From contig CANRGG010000005.1 in assembly GCA_947630115.1 (NCBI GenBank), positions 1 to 64,000 of the forward strand: DNA of 64,000 nt, written 5' to 3'. This document shows positions 41,842-49,920 of the stretch, one piece after another. The translations under genes were made by a program, and so were the position numbers. The notes beneath the pieces are model-generated. The model saw only the letters and a program-made list of their open reading frames with translations, had not been told where the DNA came from and made no database searches. Each line of letters begins with the position of its first letter. Position 1 is the stretch's first letter. Origin of the DNA: an uncultured Clostridia bacterium (GTDB lineage: Bacteria > Bacillota > Clostridia > Christensenellales > Borkfalkiaceae).

Positions 41842-43221
41842 TCAGAAGATCGCCGCGGCCAGCATTGGATCGTCGGCACCCCAAATGCGGTCGGCAGCGA
41901 CCGGGATCGCCCCGTCTGTGGGCAAAACCCCCACGCCGTGAATGCTCTTGCCGTTCGGCCAGAAGATCTCCGCAGTCGTCAGCTTCATCGCCGCACCCGT
42001 CAGCGGATAGGGATAGGTCGTCTGCATGATCCCCTTTCCGTACGTCTTGGCGACTCCCCTTTCATCCTCGCGCAGATAGATATCCGAAAGTTCAAGCGTC
42101 CCGTAATCGACCATCGCCCCGATCAGGCACTCCGACGCCGACGCCGTACTCTCGTCCGCAAGCACGCGCACCCTCGACTCCGCCGAAAAATATTCCGCAA
42201 AATCGTTCCCGTCCGCGTCGAACTCCTCCGAAGAGCCGTCGCGATACACGGCGCGCGCCACGACGGGAGAGCGCCCCGTCGCATTCCGCAGGAGATGAGC
42301 GGCGATCTCGGTGAGCACCTTCATCGAGCCGCCGCCGTTCGTCCTCAGGTCGAGAATGAGATTGACCCTGCCGCGCTCCTTCATCTTGGAAAGGCATTCC
42401 TCGAACTCGTCCGCCGCGTTGCCGTTGAATTCGTCGAGACGGATGTAGGCGGTCTTGTCGCCCAAAGCGGGCAGCGGCTCGTTCGTCTCGGTCAGTTGCG
42501 GCTTCTTTTCGCCGAGAAAACGGAAGGAAGTCTCGCTGTCGCGGTAATGGACGTATCCCGCCTGATAGTTTCCGCGCGTGAGCGTGAAAATGGCGGCGTC
42601 CGAGCCGTCGCGCGCATAGCCGCAGCGCGCCACAAACTCCCCTTCCTGTTCGCTGACGAACTTTGTAAAGTCCGAGTTCACGCCTGTTTGAAGGGAGTCT
42701 TCGCTCTTTCCGAAGCCCAAAAGGTACATGCCCTTGCGGATCCCGGCGCGGCAGGCGGGCGAATTTTCATAGACGATGAAAAACCGCGGAATGGAGACGC
42801 CGTCCTTGCGCTCGTCCGTGAGGGAGACCCCCACGCCGACGTTCTGCCCGGCGTTTCCCGCCTGATAATCGGAATAATCGACGGGCGGGAAAAAGCGGGT
42901 ATAGCTGTCGAGCCGAAGCCCCCCATAGACGGAGTCATAGAGTTCGTCCTCATCGACGGGACGGTAGTAATGGTCCTTGACGATGTCGAGCGCCCACATC
43001 AGTTCCCGCTCCTTTTCGTCGATCGAAAGATAATACCCGAACCAGCCGCCCACAAAGCCGGCCGCGGCGATGAATAGCGCAAGCATGACCGCGACGAAAC
43101 AGCGCAGCTGTCTTTTCTGTTTCCGGGGCTGAGGCGTTTCTTCCTCCGCCCGTTCCCCGGTCTGTCCTTCCGACGCTTCCTCGAAGAATTCTTCGGCCTT
43201 TTTCTCTTGATCTTCTTCCAT
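41842..43221 (-). CDS. S41 family carboxy-terminal processing peptidase
   Basis: N-terminal TM, PDZ-like region, TAYIRLDEFNGNAADEFEECLSKMKERGRVNLILDLRTNGGG...VLADESTASASECLIGAM. Confidence 0.92.
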   Translation of the reverse strand: MEEDQEKKAEEFFEEASEGQTGERAEEETPQPRKQKRQLRCFVAVMLALFIAAAGFVGGWFGYYLSIDEKERELMWALDIVKDHYYRPVDEDELYDSVYGGLRLDSYTRFFPPVDYSDYQAGNAGQNVGVGVSLTDERKDGVSIPRFFIVYENSPACRAGIRKGMYLLGFGKSEDSLQTGVNSDFTKFVSEQEGEFVARCGYARDGSDAAIFTLTRGNYQAGYVHYRDSETSFRFLGEKKPQLTETNEPLPALGDKTAYIRLDEFNGNAADEFEECLSKMKERGRVNLILDLRTNGGGSMKVLTEIAAHLLRNATGRSPVVARAVYRDGSSEEFDADGNDFAEYFSAESRVRVLADESTASASECLIGAMVDYGTLELSDIYLREDERGVAKTYGKGIMQTTYPYPLTGAAMKLTTAEIFWPNGKSIHGVGVLPTDGAIPVAADRIWGADDPMLAAAIF

Positions 43222-43470
43222 AACAGCCCCCTTTGTTCGGATTTTGGGTCCCCTTTGATGTGATTATATCACGCCGCGCTGAAAATTTCAAGAACTTTTC
43301 AAAGAAAGAGAAAAATCGGCGGCACGGTCTTTTTTGTTTGGAAAAACCGAATCGCCGCAAGAAGCCGTAAACGGGCAAAGCCCGACAAAATCCGCACGGG
43401 GGGTTGATCTAAAATGGTTTCGGATTTTTCCCCGCGGAAAAATCGAAAAACGGTTCATTGGGAGGATCTT

Positions 43471-44595
43471 ATGGCGGAACGTGCAAAAACGGAGAAACAG
43501 GGACGAAAAGCGGAGCGAAACGAACGGAAAAAGCGCCGGAAAGAGGGGGTATCGGACGAGGTGAGACGGCGCGCGCCCGTCTATGCCGCGGTCTCGGCGC
43601 TTTTAAGCCTCATCGGGGTCTTTGGGCTGCTCATCGGCTATTATACGGGCGGCTCCCCCGTCGGCTATGCGCTCGCAGGCGGCGCGCCGGTGCTGCGCGG
43701 CTCCCTTCTCGGGGCGGTGCTCGAGATCTTGCGCGGCAGCATTCCCATGCCGGAGATCGCTGCGGCTTCCTCGCTCGCACAGATTTTGCCGCTCTTTCTC
43801 TATTTTGCGGCGATCTTTCTCTCCGCGTCGCTCGCGCTCTGCTTTTTCCTGACGATCGGCGCGATCTTGCTCCCGAACTCTTCCCGAAAGCTGTGCCTTC
43901 GAATCGGGAAGCTGCTCTTGCTCTCCTATTCGGCGCTCTTTTTCGGGAACTTCATCTTCCGCGCCCTGTCCTATCCCCAAATAGAAGCCGAATTTTTCGA
44001 CCTTCCCTCCGCGCTCGCCGCGGGGCTTACCCTTCTCGTTCTCGTCCTCATCTCGCTGTCCGAAAACGGCGGCAGAGGGGCGCTGAACTTTCTCCTGCTC
44101 CTTCTCTCCCTCTGCCCCGCACTCGCGCTCTGCCTCCCCAGCTCCCCGCTTTCGAAGGACGTCAACGAGCTGATCTTTTCGAACGGCGCGCACGGCGGTG
44201 CGGCGCGACTGACTCTTCTGATCCTGTGCGGCGTCACCCTTGTCAACCTGCTTTTTTCCCTACTGCGGCTCAACGTCCGGCGCGGATATTTCTTCGACTT
44301 CCTGCGCTTCGGCGCCCAGATCGCCTGCGAAGTCCTGCTTTTGCTTCGCTATGGGAGCGTCTACGCCTCCCTCCTGCAATTTTTCACCGTCCAGCCGCTG
44401 CCCGCCGCCCTCCTTCTGATCAGTCCGCTGCTCGCTTTGACCGTCTCCCTCTTTGCGGGTTCGCTGGCGGGCAGAGGAGCGCGCGCGGAACGGGAAAAGC
44501 GCAGAGCCGCAAAAAAGCAGCGGGAAACGGAGAGAGCGCGGCGGATCCCCGCGCCCGACTTCGACGAACAGCCCTCCTCCCGCGGCGCCGTGTAA
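43471..44595 (+). CDS. Multi-TM membrane protein, unknown function
   Basis: SD ggagg then MAERAKTEKQ...; multiple hydrophobic helices. Confidence 0.7.
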   Translation: MAERAKTEKQGRKAERNERKKRRKEGVSDEVRRRAPVYAAVSALLSLIGVFGLLIGYYTGGSPVGYALAGGAPVLRGSLLGAVLEILRGSIPMPEIAAASSLAQILPLFLYFAAIFLSASLALCFFLTIGAILLPNSSRKLCLRIGKLLLLSYSALFFGNFIFRALSYPQIEAEFFDLPSALAAGLTLLVLVLISLSENGGRGALNFLLLLLSLCPALALCLPSSPLSKDVNELIFSNGAHGGAARLTLLILCGVTLVNLLFSLLRLNVRRGYFFDFLRFGAQIACEVLLLLRYGSVYASLLQFFTVQPLPAALLLISPLLALTVSLFAGSLAGRGARAEREKRRAAKKQRETERARRIPAPDFDEQPSSRGAV

Positions 44596-44710
44596 ACCTT
44601 TGAAACTCAAAAACGGCGCGGCTCCGTAAGTCAAAAAATTCGCAAACGGCGCGAAGTAAGCCAAAATCTCAAAAAACGGCATAAAGAGGCCGAAATCCTG
44701 CAAAAATCAG
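44584..44710 (+). repeat. Degenerate ~30-33-bp tandem repeat spanning the stop codon of the 43471-44595 gene
   Basis: GGC(GC)...TAA...AAAAA units start at 44584, 44615, 44648, 44678; spacing 31, 33, 30. Confidence 0.6.
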
Positions 44711-44743
44711 GGCGCCCCGGGCAAGATCTTGCCCGGGGCGCCC
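44710..44743. terminator. Bidirectional terminator, perfect 34-bp palindrome
   Basis: GGGCGCCCCGGGCAAGATCTTGCCCGGGGCGCCC between convergent genes. Confidence 0.8.
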
Positions 44744-44749
44744 CCCTTT

Positions 44750-44791
44750 CTTTCTTTTAAGATATCCTGACTTTCTTTTAAGAGATCCTGA
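44750..44791 (-). repeat. 21-bp tandem duplication of a gene end including its stop codon
   Basis: CTTTCTTTTAAGATATCCTGA / CTTTCTTTTAAGAGATCCTGA; minus strand encodes VRIS*KK twice. Confidence 0.95.
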
Positions 44792-45140
44792 CAAAAACGC
44801 GGATCCCGTCCGTTTCGGAATAATCCCGGCTCTCGCAGAACCGGTCGACGAGATAGAGCCCTCTGCCGCGCTCGGAAAAGACGTCTGCAAGCGCGCTCTT
44901 TTCGGGCGGACGGAACTCATTCTCCCCGCGGACGGCAAGAAAGATCTTATCCCCTTCCCGTCCGGCGCGGAAAAACGCCTTTCCCCCGCCGTGCTGCAAG
45001 ACGTTGGAGAGCAGCTCGTCCGCGACGAGCCGGCAATGATAGACGGCCTCTTCGGGGATCCGCTCCGCAAAGAAGCGCGAACACATCTCATGCAGCGCCG
45101 CCCGCAGCGCTTCGAAATCTTCGATCTCGAAATACATCAT
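44778..45140 (-). CDS. RsbW-like anti-sigma factor / HATPase (canonical N-box)
   Basis: CRLVADELLSNVLQHGGG...SERGRGLYLVDRFCE; adjacent to sigma factor. Confidence 0.8.
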   Translation of the reverse strand: MMYFEIEDFEALRAALHEMCSRFFAERIPEEAVYHCRLVADELLSNVLQHGGGKAFFRAGREGDKIFLAVRGENEFRPPEKSALADVFSERGRGLYLVDRFCESRDYSETDGIRVFVRIS

Positions 45141-45144
45141 ACCG

Positions 45145-45873
45145 TTATTCCGCCAAACTCTTTCTGAGGGAGTCCCTCAGCTTTTCCAGCACCTTTCTTT
45201 CCAGGCGCGAAACGTACATCTGCGAGACGTTCATGCGCTTTGCCGTCTCCGTCTGGGACAGTTCCTGCCCGAACCGGTAGGCGACGAGCTCGCGCTCCTT
45301 TTGCGGCAGTTCTTTGAGCGCCGCGCGCACGACGTCCTCCCGCTCGATTTGATCGAAGGCGTCGTCGCGGTCGGGGATGAGTTCCAAAAGGGCACCTCCC
45401 CCCTCCTCGCCGCCGGCGGGACGGTCCAGCGACACCACGCCCCCCGCCTCCATCGCGGAGACGACTTCTTCCTCGCTCACGCCGATCTTTTCGGCGATCC
45501 TGGAAACGGACGGCTCTCTTCCTTCGAGCGCGAACAGCTCTTCCGCGGCGCTCTTCGCCCGGGCGCGCAGCTCGGTGACGTTCCGCGGCAGATGAATGAG
45601 CCGGGAACGGTCGCGGAAATAATTTTTGATCTCCCCCGCGATCGTGGGGGTGATGAAGGTCGAAAACTTGATCCCCTTGGTCTCGTCATAGCGGTCCACC
45701 CCCTTCAAAAGCGCAAGCGAGGCGACCTGGAACAGATCGTCGTACTCGACGCCCCGCCCGACGAATTTCTTGGCGATCATCGCGGCGATATGGAGATTGC
45801 GCTCGACGATCTCGTTCCGAAGCGCCAGATCATGGGTTTGCCGATAGCGGGCAAAGAGTTCCTGTTCTTCCAT
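45145..45873 (-). CDS. SigB/SigF/SigG-family RNA polymerase sigma factor
   Basis: ERNLHIAAMIAKKFVGRGVEYDDLFQVASLALLKGVDRYDETKGIKFSTFITPTIAGEIKNYFRDRSRLIHLPRNV; region 4 LSQTETAKRMNVSQMYVSRLERKVLEKLR. Confidence 0.93.
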   Translation of the reverse strand: MEEQELFARYRQTHDLALRNEIVERNLHIAAMIAKKFVGRGVEYDDLFQVASLALLKGVDRYDETKGIKFSTFITPTIAGEIKNYFRDRSRLIHLPRNVTELRARAKSAAEELFALEGREPSVSRIAEKIGVSEEEVVSAMEAGGVVSLDRPAGGEEGGGALLELIPDRDDAFDQIEREDVVRAALKELPQKERELVAYRFGQELSQTETAKRMNVSQMYVSRLERKVLEKLRDSLRKSLAE

Positions 45874-45875
45874 AT

Positions 45876-46238
45876 TTACAGCGTTCCGAACCCGAAGGAA
45901 ATGCGGGCGCGCTCCTTTTCCCGAACGATCTTCAGATCTTTGACGAGCGCGTTCAAAAGCGCGATCGAGATCTCCTCTTCCAGGGAGTCCGCGCCCTTTT
46001 CTGCGCTGTATTCCGCCTCCAACTTCACTTCGAGCGAGCCCCCGCGCGTGAAGGCGACGCGGGCATTCTTCCCGCCGCCGCCCAGAAGCAGGAGCAAACT
46101 CTCCGTGACGCAGACCTTGCAGTCCTCCGCCTCGTCCAGCCCGAAGCCGACGAGGGCACAGACGCCGCCCGTCACCAGGCGGACCGTCGTCAACACTTCC
46201 TTTGCGAGCGGAAATTCCAAAGACATGAGTTCCATCAT
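45876..46238 (-). CDS. Degenerate RsbW-like anti-sigma factor
   Basis: Position between STAS and sigma genes; RsbW-like size and layout, but CVTESLLLLLGGGG where an E..xN...H N-box is expected. Confidence 0.6.
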   Translation of the reverse strand: MMELMSLEFPLAKEVLTTVRLVTGGVCALVGFGLDEAEDCKVCVTESLLLLLGGGGKNARVAFTRGGSLEVKLEAEYSAEKGADSLEEEISIALLNALVKDLKIVREKERARISFGFGTL

Positions 46239-46540
46239 TCGATCTCCATGATCGCGTCGAGCGCGCAGATAACGAAAAGTTTTTTGATCCGCGGCTGCGT
46301 TTTTTTCAATTTCATGGTCTTGCCGTTCTCGCGCAGACGCTTCAAAATCTTGACGAACGCGCCGAGCGTCGTCGAGTCGATAAAGGATAAATTCTCGCAG
46401 TCGAACTCGACGTCCGCAGGGGACGCCCGGAACGCCGAAAGCACTTCGGACTCGAATTCGTCCGCATTTTTGGAGTCGATCTCGCCCGAGAGCGCAAACA
46501 AGAGCACGGGCGAACTTTGGATCAACGTAACTTCCCGCAT
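46235..46540 (-). CDS. STAS-domain anti-anti-sigma factor (RsbV/SpoIIAA-like)
   Basis: MREVTLIQSSPVLLFALSGEIDSKNADEF...VEFDCENLSFIDSTTLGAFVKILKRLRENGKTMKL. Confidence 0.9.
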   Translation of the reverse strand: MREVTLIQSSPVLLFALSGEIDSKNADEFESEVLSAFRASPADVEFDCENLSFIDSTTLGAFVKILKRLRENGKTMKLKKTQPRIKKLFVICALDAIMEIE

Positions 46541-46604
46541 GGTTGTATCTCCTTCTCCTTGATTATGGTTCTTATAACCGGAAACCGCGGTTTTCAAACA
46601 ATTT

Positions 46605-47393
46605 TTATTCCGTTATGAGCCCGTCGAGGGAGGGCAGCACGAGATCGGGCTTGTCCGAAAGCGCGGGCAGATCCTCCCGCCTCGTCTCGCCCGAGAGGAC
46701 GAGAACGCTCATCAGGCCGTTCCGATTCGCAAAGCGGATGTCGGTGTACGCCCTGTCGCCGACCATGCACAGTCTCTCTTTGGGAAGCCCCAGCCGTTTT
46801 GCGATCCCGTCCGCCATTTCCGAATAGGGTTTGCCGATGATGACGTCAGGCAGGCGATTTGCGGAGCGCTCGAACAGGGCGAGAAAGGAACCGACGTCGG
46901 GCACGGACGTCCCCTTTGCGGGGCAAACGTCGTCGGGATGGGTCGCAAGATAGGGCAAGCCGCGCTTCAAAAAGCCGTCGAACATGCGGATCTTTTCATA
47001 AGTGAGCTCCGTATCATATGCAAGCGCGCACAAATCGGGGTCTTTTTCGACGATCTGCACCCCGGCGCAAGTAAATTCCCGCTTCACTTCTTTCGTTGCG
47101 AGCAGAAAGACCCGCTTTCCGGGAAAATTCCGCACAAGGTATTCCGCCGCCGCGTTTCCCGAGGTATAGACGAGATCGCCCTCCCCGAAGAGCCCCGCCG
47201 CCGAAAGTCGCAGGCGATACGCCTCCGCCGTTCGGGAGGAATTGTTGGTCAGAAAGACGAGCTTCTTTCCTCTCTCCCGAAGCCAATGGAGGGTCTCGAC
47301 GGCATGCCCGATCGGCGTTCCGTCCAGATAGACGGTGCCGTCCAGATCGAGCAGGAACGCCCCGGTCTTTTGCAGGATCTCCTCTTTGGTCAT
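46605..47393 (-). CDS. HAD-superfamily hydrolase (NagD-like)
   Basis: FLLDLDGTVYLDGTPIGHAVETLHWLRERGKKLVFLTNNSSRT...IIGKPYSEMADGIAKRLGLPKERLCMVGDRAYTDIRFANRNGL; ATGA overlap with upstream ORF. Confidence 0.93.
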   Translation of the reverse strand: MTKEEILQKTGAFLLDLDGTVYLDGTPIGHAVETLHWLRERGKKLVFLTNNSSRTAEAYRLRLSAAGLFGEGDLVYTSGNAAAEYLVRNFPGKRVFLLATKEVKREFTCAGVQIVEKDPDLCALAYDTELTYEKIRMFDGFLKRGLPYLATHPDDVCPAKGTSVPDVGSFLALFERSANRLPDVIIGKPYSEMADGIAKRLGLPKERLCMVGDRAYTDIRFANRNGLMSVLVLSGETRREDLPALSDKPDLVLPSLDGLITE

Positions 47394-48466
47394 AATTCCC
47401 ATTCCATGAGCCCGAAGTCGCGGATGAGGGCGGAGAGCCCCTCCGGCGCCCGTTCGGGCAGTATTTTCAAATTTCTCAGCTCCCCCGCGCCGCGGGACAC
47501 GGGCTCGCCCGCAAGGGCGGACATGATCTTCGCCCGCTCCTCCCGCTCGTCCGAAATCGCCGCCGCCGCGCGTGCGAACGGGGCGCGGATCCGTTCGAGG
47601 GTCATCGCCCGCAAAACGTATTCCTCCGGCGTCGGCACCGAAAAGACCGCTCCCCCCGCGTTTTCCGCCCGTTTCCGATAGTCGGGGGTGAAATAGCGGC
47701 GCGGCTTGCCCTTTTCGAAAAAGGCGGCATACAGCGCCGAAAGCTGCAAATAGGCGCGCCAGAAGGGATATTTTTCCCCGCGCTCCTTCAAGAGCGCCGC
47801 AAGCGCCGTCCCCTCCCCCACCGGAAAGCCCCCGCGCTCTCTCTTCCGCTGGCGGAAATTCGCAAGGACGATCTCCTCCGCCTCCGTCGCGACGGGAAAT
47901 TCGGCTTCCATCTCTTCTCCCTCCTTCCCGGAAAAACGGGAGAGCGCCGCTCCCTCCAGCGCCGCAAGCCGGGCGAGCAGACAGCGCGCATAGCCCTCGG
48001 CAAGCAACGGCCCCGGCGCCTCGCGGTCCCAGACGATCTCCTCTGCCGCCGCAAGGGGGGCGTCCGCGGGCTCCCCGCCGATCAAGACCTTTCCCCGCTC
48101 TTCGAGGCACCCTTCGAGCGCCGGATGGGACGGATAGAGGGTGCAGGGGACGCCGCGGATCTCCGCAAAATAGCGCGCCGCCCGCAAAAGATCCCCCTCT
48201 CCCGAGGCAAGCACGCGCGAAACGCCGTCCGGCATCGAAAAAAGAGGCAGGCAATCCCCGTCAAAGACGAGCGAGATCGCCCTCGGGCTCAGCGCCGCCT
48301 CGACAAAGGCGGGATCGTCCCCGGAAAAGACGAGAAGAACCTTTCCTCCCGAGCGGGCGATTTTGCCCCCCGCGCCGGTCTCCTCCCCCGAAAATCTCAG
48401 CACCGTTCCTTCGCAACTCTCCCCATCGGGGCTCCTCTTCGGTAAAAGATCCTCGGCAAGCCTCAT
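47390..48466 (-). CDS. Uncharacterised protein, possibly glycerol-1-phosphate dehydrogenase (AraM)-like and divergent
   Basis: Start MRLAEDLLPKRSPDGES at 48466; overlaps HAD gene as AraM-type genes often pair with HADs; family assignment weak. Confidence 0.4.
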   Translation of the reverse strand: MRLAEDLLPKRSPDGESCEGTVLRFSGEETGAGGKIARSGGKVLLVFSGDDPAFVEAALSPRAISLVFDGDCLPLFSMPDGVSRVLASGEGDLLRAARYFAEIRGVPCTLYPSHPALEGCLEERGKVLIGGEPADAPLAAAEEIVWDREAPGPLLAEGYARCLLARLAALEGAALSRFSGKEGEEMEAEFPVATEAEEIVLANFRQRKRERGGFPVGEGTALAALLKERGEKYPFWRAYLQLSALYAAFFEKGKPRRYFTPDYRKRAENAGGAVFSVPTPEEYVLRAMTLERIRAPFARAAAAISDEREERAKIMSALAGEPVSRGAGELRNLKILPERAPEGLSALIRDFGLMEWEL

Positions 48467-48522
48467 GATCTCCTCCGAATATTTTTTTGCGCCCGAAAGA
48501 CCGCGGCGGCGCCCCCGCTTCC

Positions 48523-48549
48523 AAAAAGAACACCTCTTGCGGTGTTCTT
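48523..48549 (-). terminator. Terminator between ABC ATPase gene and 47390-48466
   Basis: Minus strand AAGAACACC-GCAAGA-GGTGTTCTT-TTTGG. Confidence 0.6.
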
Positions 48550-48575
48550 CGGTAAAAAAATGATTCTTCCTTCGC

Positions 48576-49865
48576 TTATCTGCGCTTTGCGCCCTTCTTT
48601 TGCTGCGCCTTTTCCCCGTCGCGGAGCGCTTGCTCCTCCTGCGGCGTTCGCGGCAGGAACGCGGCGTCGTCCGCAAATTCGGGCAAGACCTCGTACTGCT
48701 CGTCCCTTTCGAGCATGGTCGCCTGGGTGTAGCCGTCGAACAAATGGAGATGGGCGGGATCGAGCGCAAGTTTTACGATGTCGCCCGCCGAAACTTCCGT
48801 CCGCTGCGGCACGTCGGCGATGAGCTGAGTCGGGCTGTCGCCGATCGACTTTCCCCCGTCTACCATTGCGAGCTCGCAGTAAAGCTGCGTCTTTTCGCCC
48901 AGCTTTTCGGCAACGTCCACCCGCGCCTCGATGACGGTGTCGGGCGAGGCGGCGACAAATTCCTTTTCGATCCGCGCGTCCTCGGGACGGATCCCGAAGG
49001 TGACGACCTTCCCCGTGTTGATGTATTCGTCGGCGTTTTTGATCCTCGAAACAAATTCCTTGGACAAAAAGATCTTGTTTCCTGCGCCGAAATTGAGATA
49101 GATCCGGCCCTCCTCGAGGGTGATCGTCGAATTTTCGTAGAAATTCATGTGCGGACTGCCGATATAGTCCGCAACGAAGAGATTCGCGGGATAGTCATAG
49201 AGATTGCGCGGCGTGTCGATCTGCTGCAAGAACCCGTCCTTCATGACGGCGATCCGGGTCCCGAGCGTCATCGCCTCGCGCGCGTCGTGGGTAATGTAGA
49301 CGAACGTCCCGCCCAACCGCGCGTGGAGTTTCGCAAGCTCCGTGCGCATTTTCAGGCGCAGATTGGCGTCCAGATTGGAGAGCGGCTCGTCGAAAAGGAC
49401 CGCCTTGGGCTCCCGCACGACGATCCTGCCGAGCGCGACCCGCAGCCGCTGCGCGCCCGCGAGCGTCTTGGGCTTTTTGGAAAGGCTGTCGGAAAGTCCC
49501 AAAATCTCCGCCACCGCCTTTACTTTCATGTCGATGATCTCTTTGGGAACTTTGCGCCGCTTCAAGCCGTAGGCGAGATTGTCGTAGACGGAAAGATGGG
49601 CGTAGATGATGTAGTCGGGCAGAACGACCGCAAGGTCGCGGTCTCTCGCCTCCTTCTCGTTGACGAGCGCCCCGTCGAGACGGATCTCTCCCGAAGTGAC
49701 CTCCTCGAGTCCCGCGATCATGCGAAGGACGCTCGACTTTCCGCAGCCCTCCGGTCCCGCGATCGCAAGAAACTCTCCGTCTTTGATGTGGAGAGAAAGA
49801 TCGCAGACCGCATGCGTCCCGGCGGGATAGACTTTATGGATCCCTTTCAGTAAAATTTCAGACAT
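48576..49865 (-). CDS. MsmK/UgpC-type ABC transporter ATP-binding protein with altered Q-loop and signature motif
   Basis: GPEGCGKSS Walker A, VLPDYIIYAHLSVYDN, LAGAQRLRVALGR, AVLFDEPLSNLDA, ITHDAREAM, C-terminal TOBE-like region. Confidence 0.9.
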   Translation of the reverse strand: MSEILLKGIHKVYPAGTHAVCDLSLHIKDGEFLAIAGPEGCGKSSVLRMIAGLEEVTSGEIRLDGALVNEKEARDRDLAVVLPDYIIYAHLSVYDNLAYGLKRRKVPKEIIDMKVKAVAEILGLSDSLSKKPKTLAGAQRLRVALGRIVVREPKAVLFDEPLSNLDANLRLKMRTELAKLHARLGGTFVYITHDAREAMTLGTRIAVMKDGFLQQIDTPRNLYDYPANLFVADYIGSPHMNFYENSTITLEEGRIYLNFGAGNKIFLSKEFVSRIKNADEYINTGKVVTFGIRPEDARIEKEFVAASPDTVIEARVDVAEKLGEKTQLYCELAMVDGGKSIGDSPTQLIADVPQRTEVSAGDIVKLALDPAHLHLFDGYTQATMLERDEQYEVLPEFADDAAFLPRTPQEEQALRDGEKAQQKKGAKRR

Positions 49866-49920
49866 ACAATCCCAAAAAAAGTTTATTCTGTCCTTATTCT
49901 ACAACAAATCCCGAAAAAAA

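Noticed and set aside
43458-44603. Alternative plus-strand ORF overlapping the membrane protein
   Set aside because: R/A-rich frame without TM segments; the 43471 frame has an SD and many hydrophobic helices.
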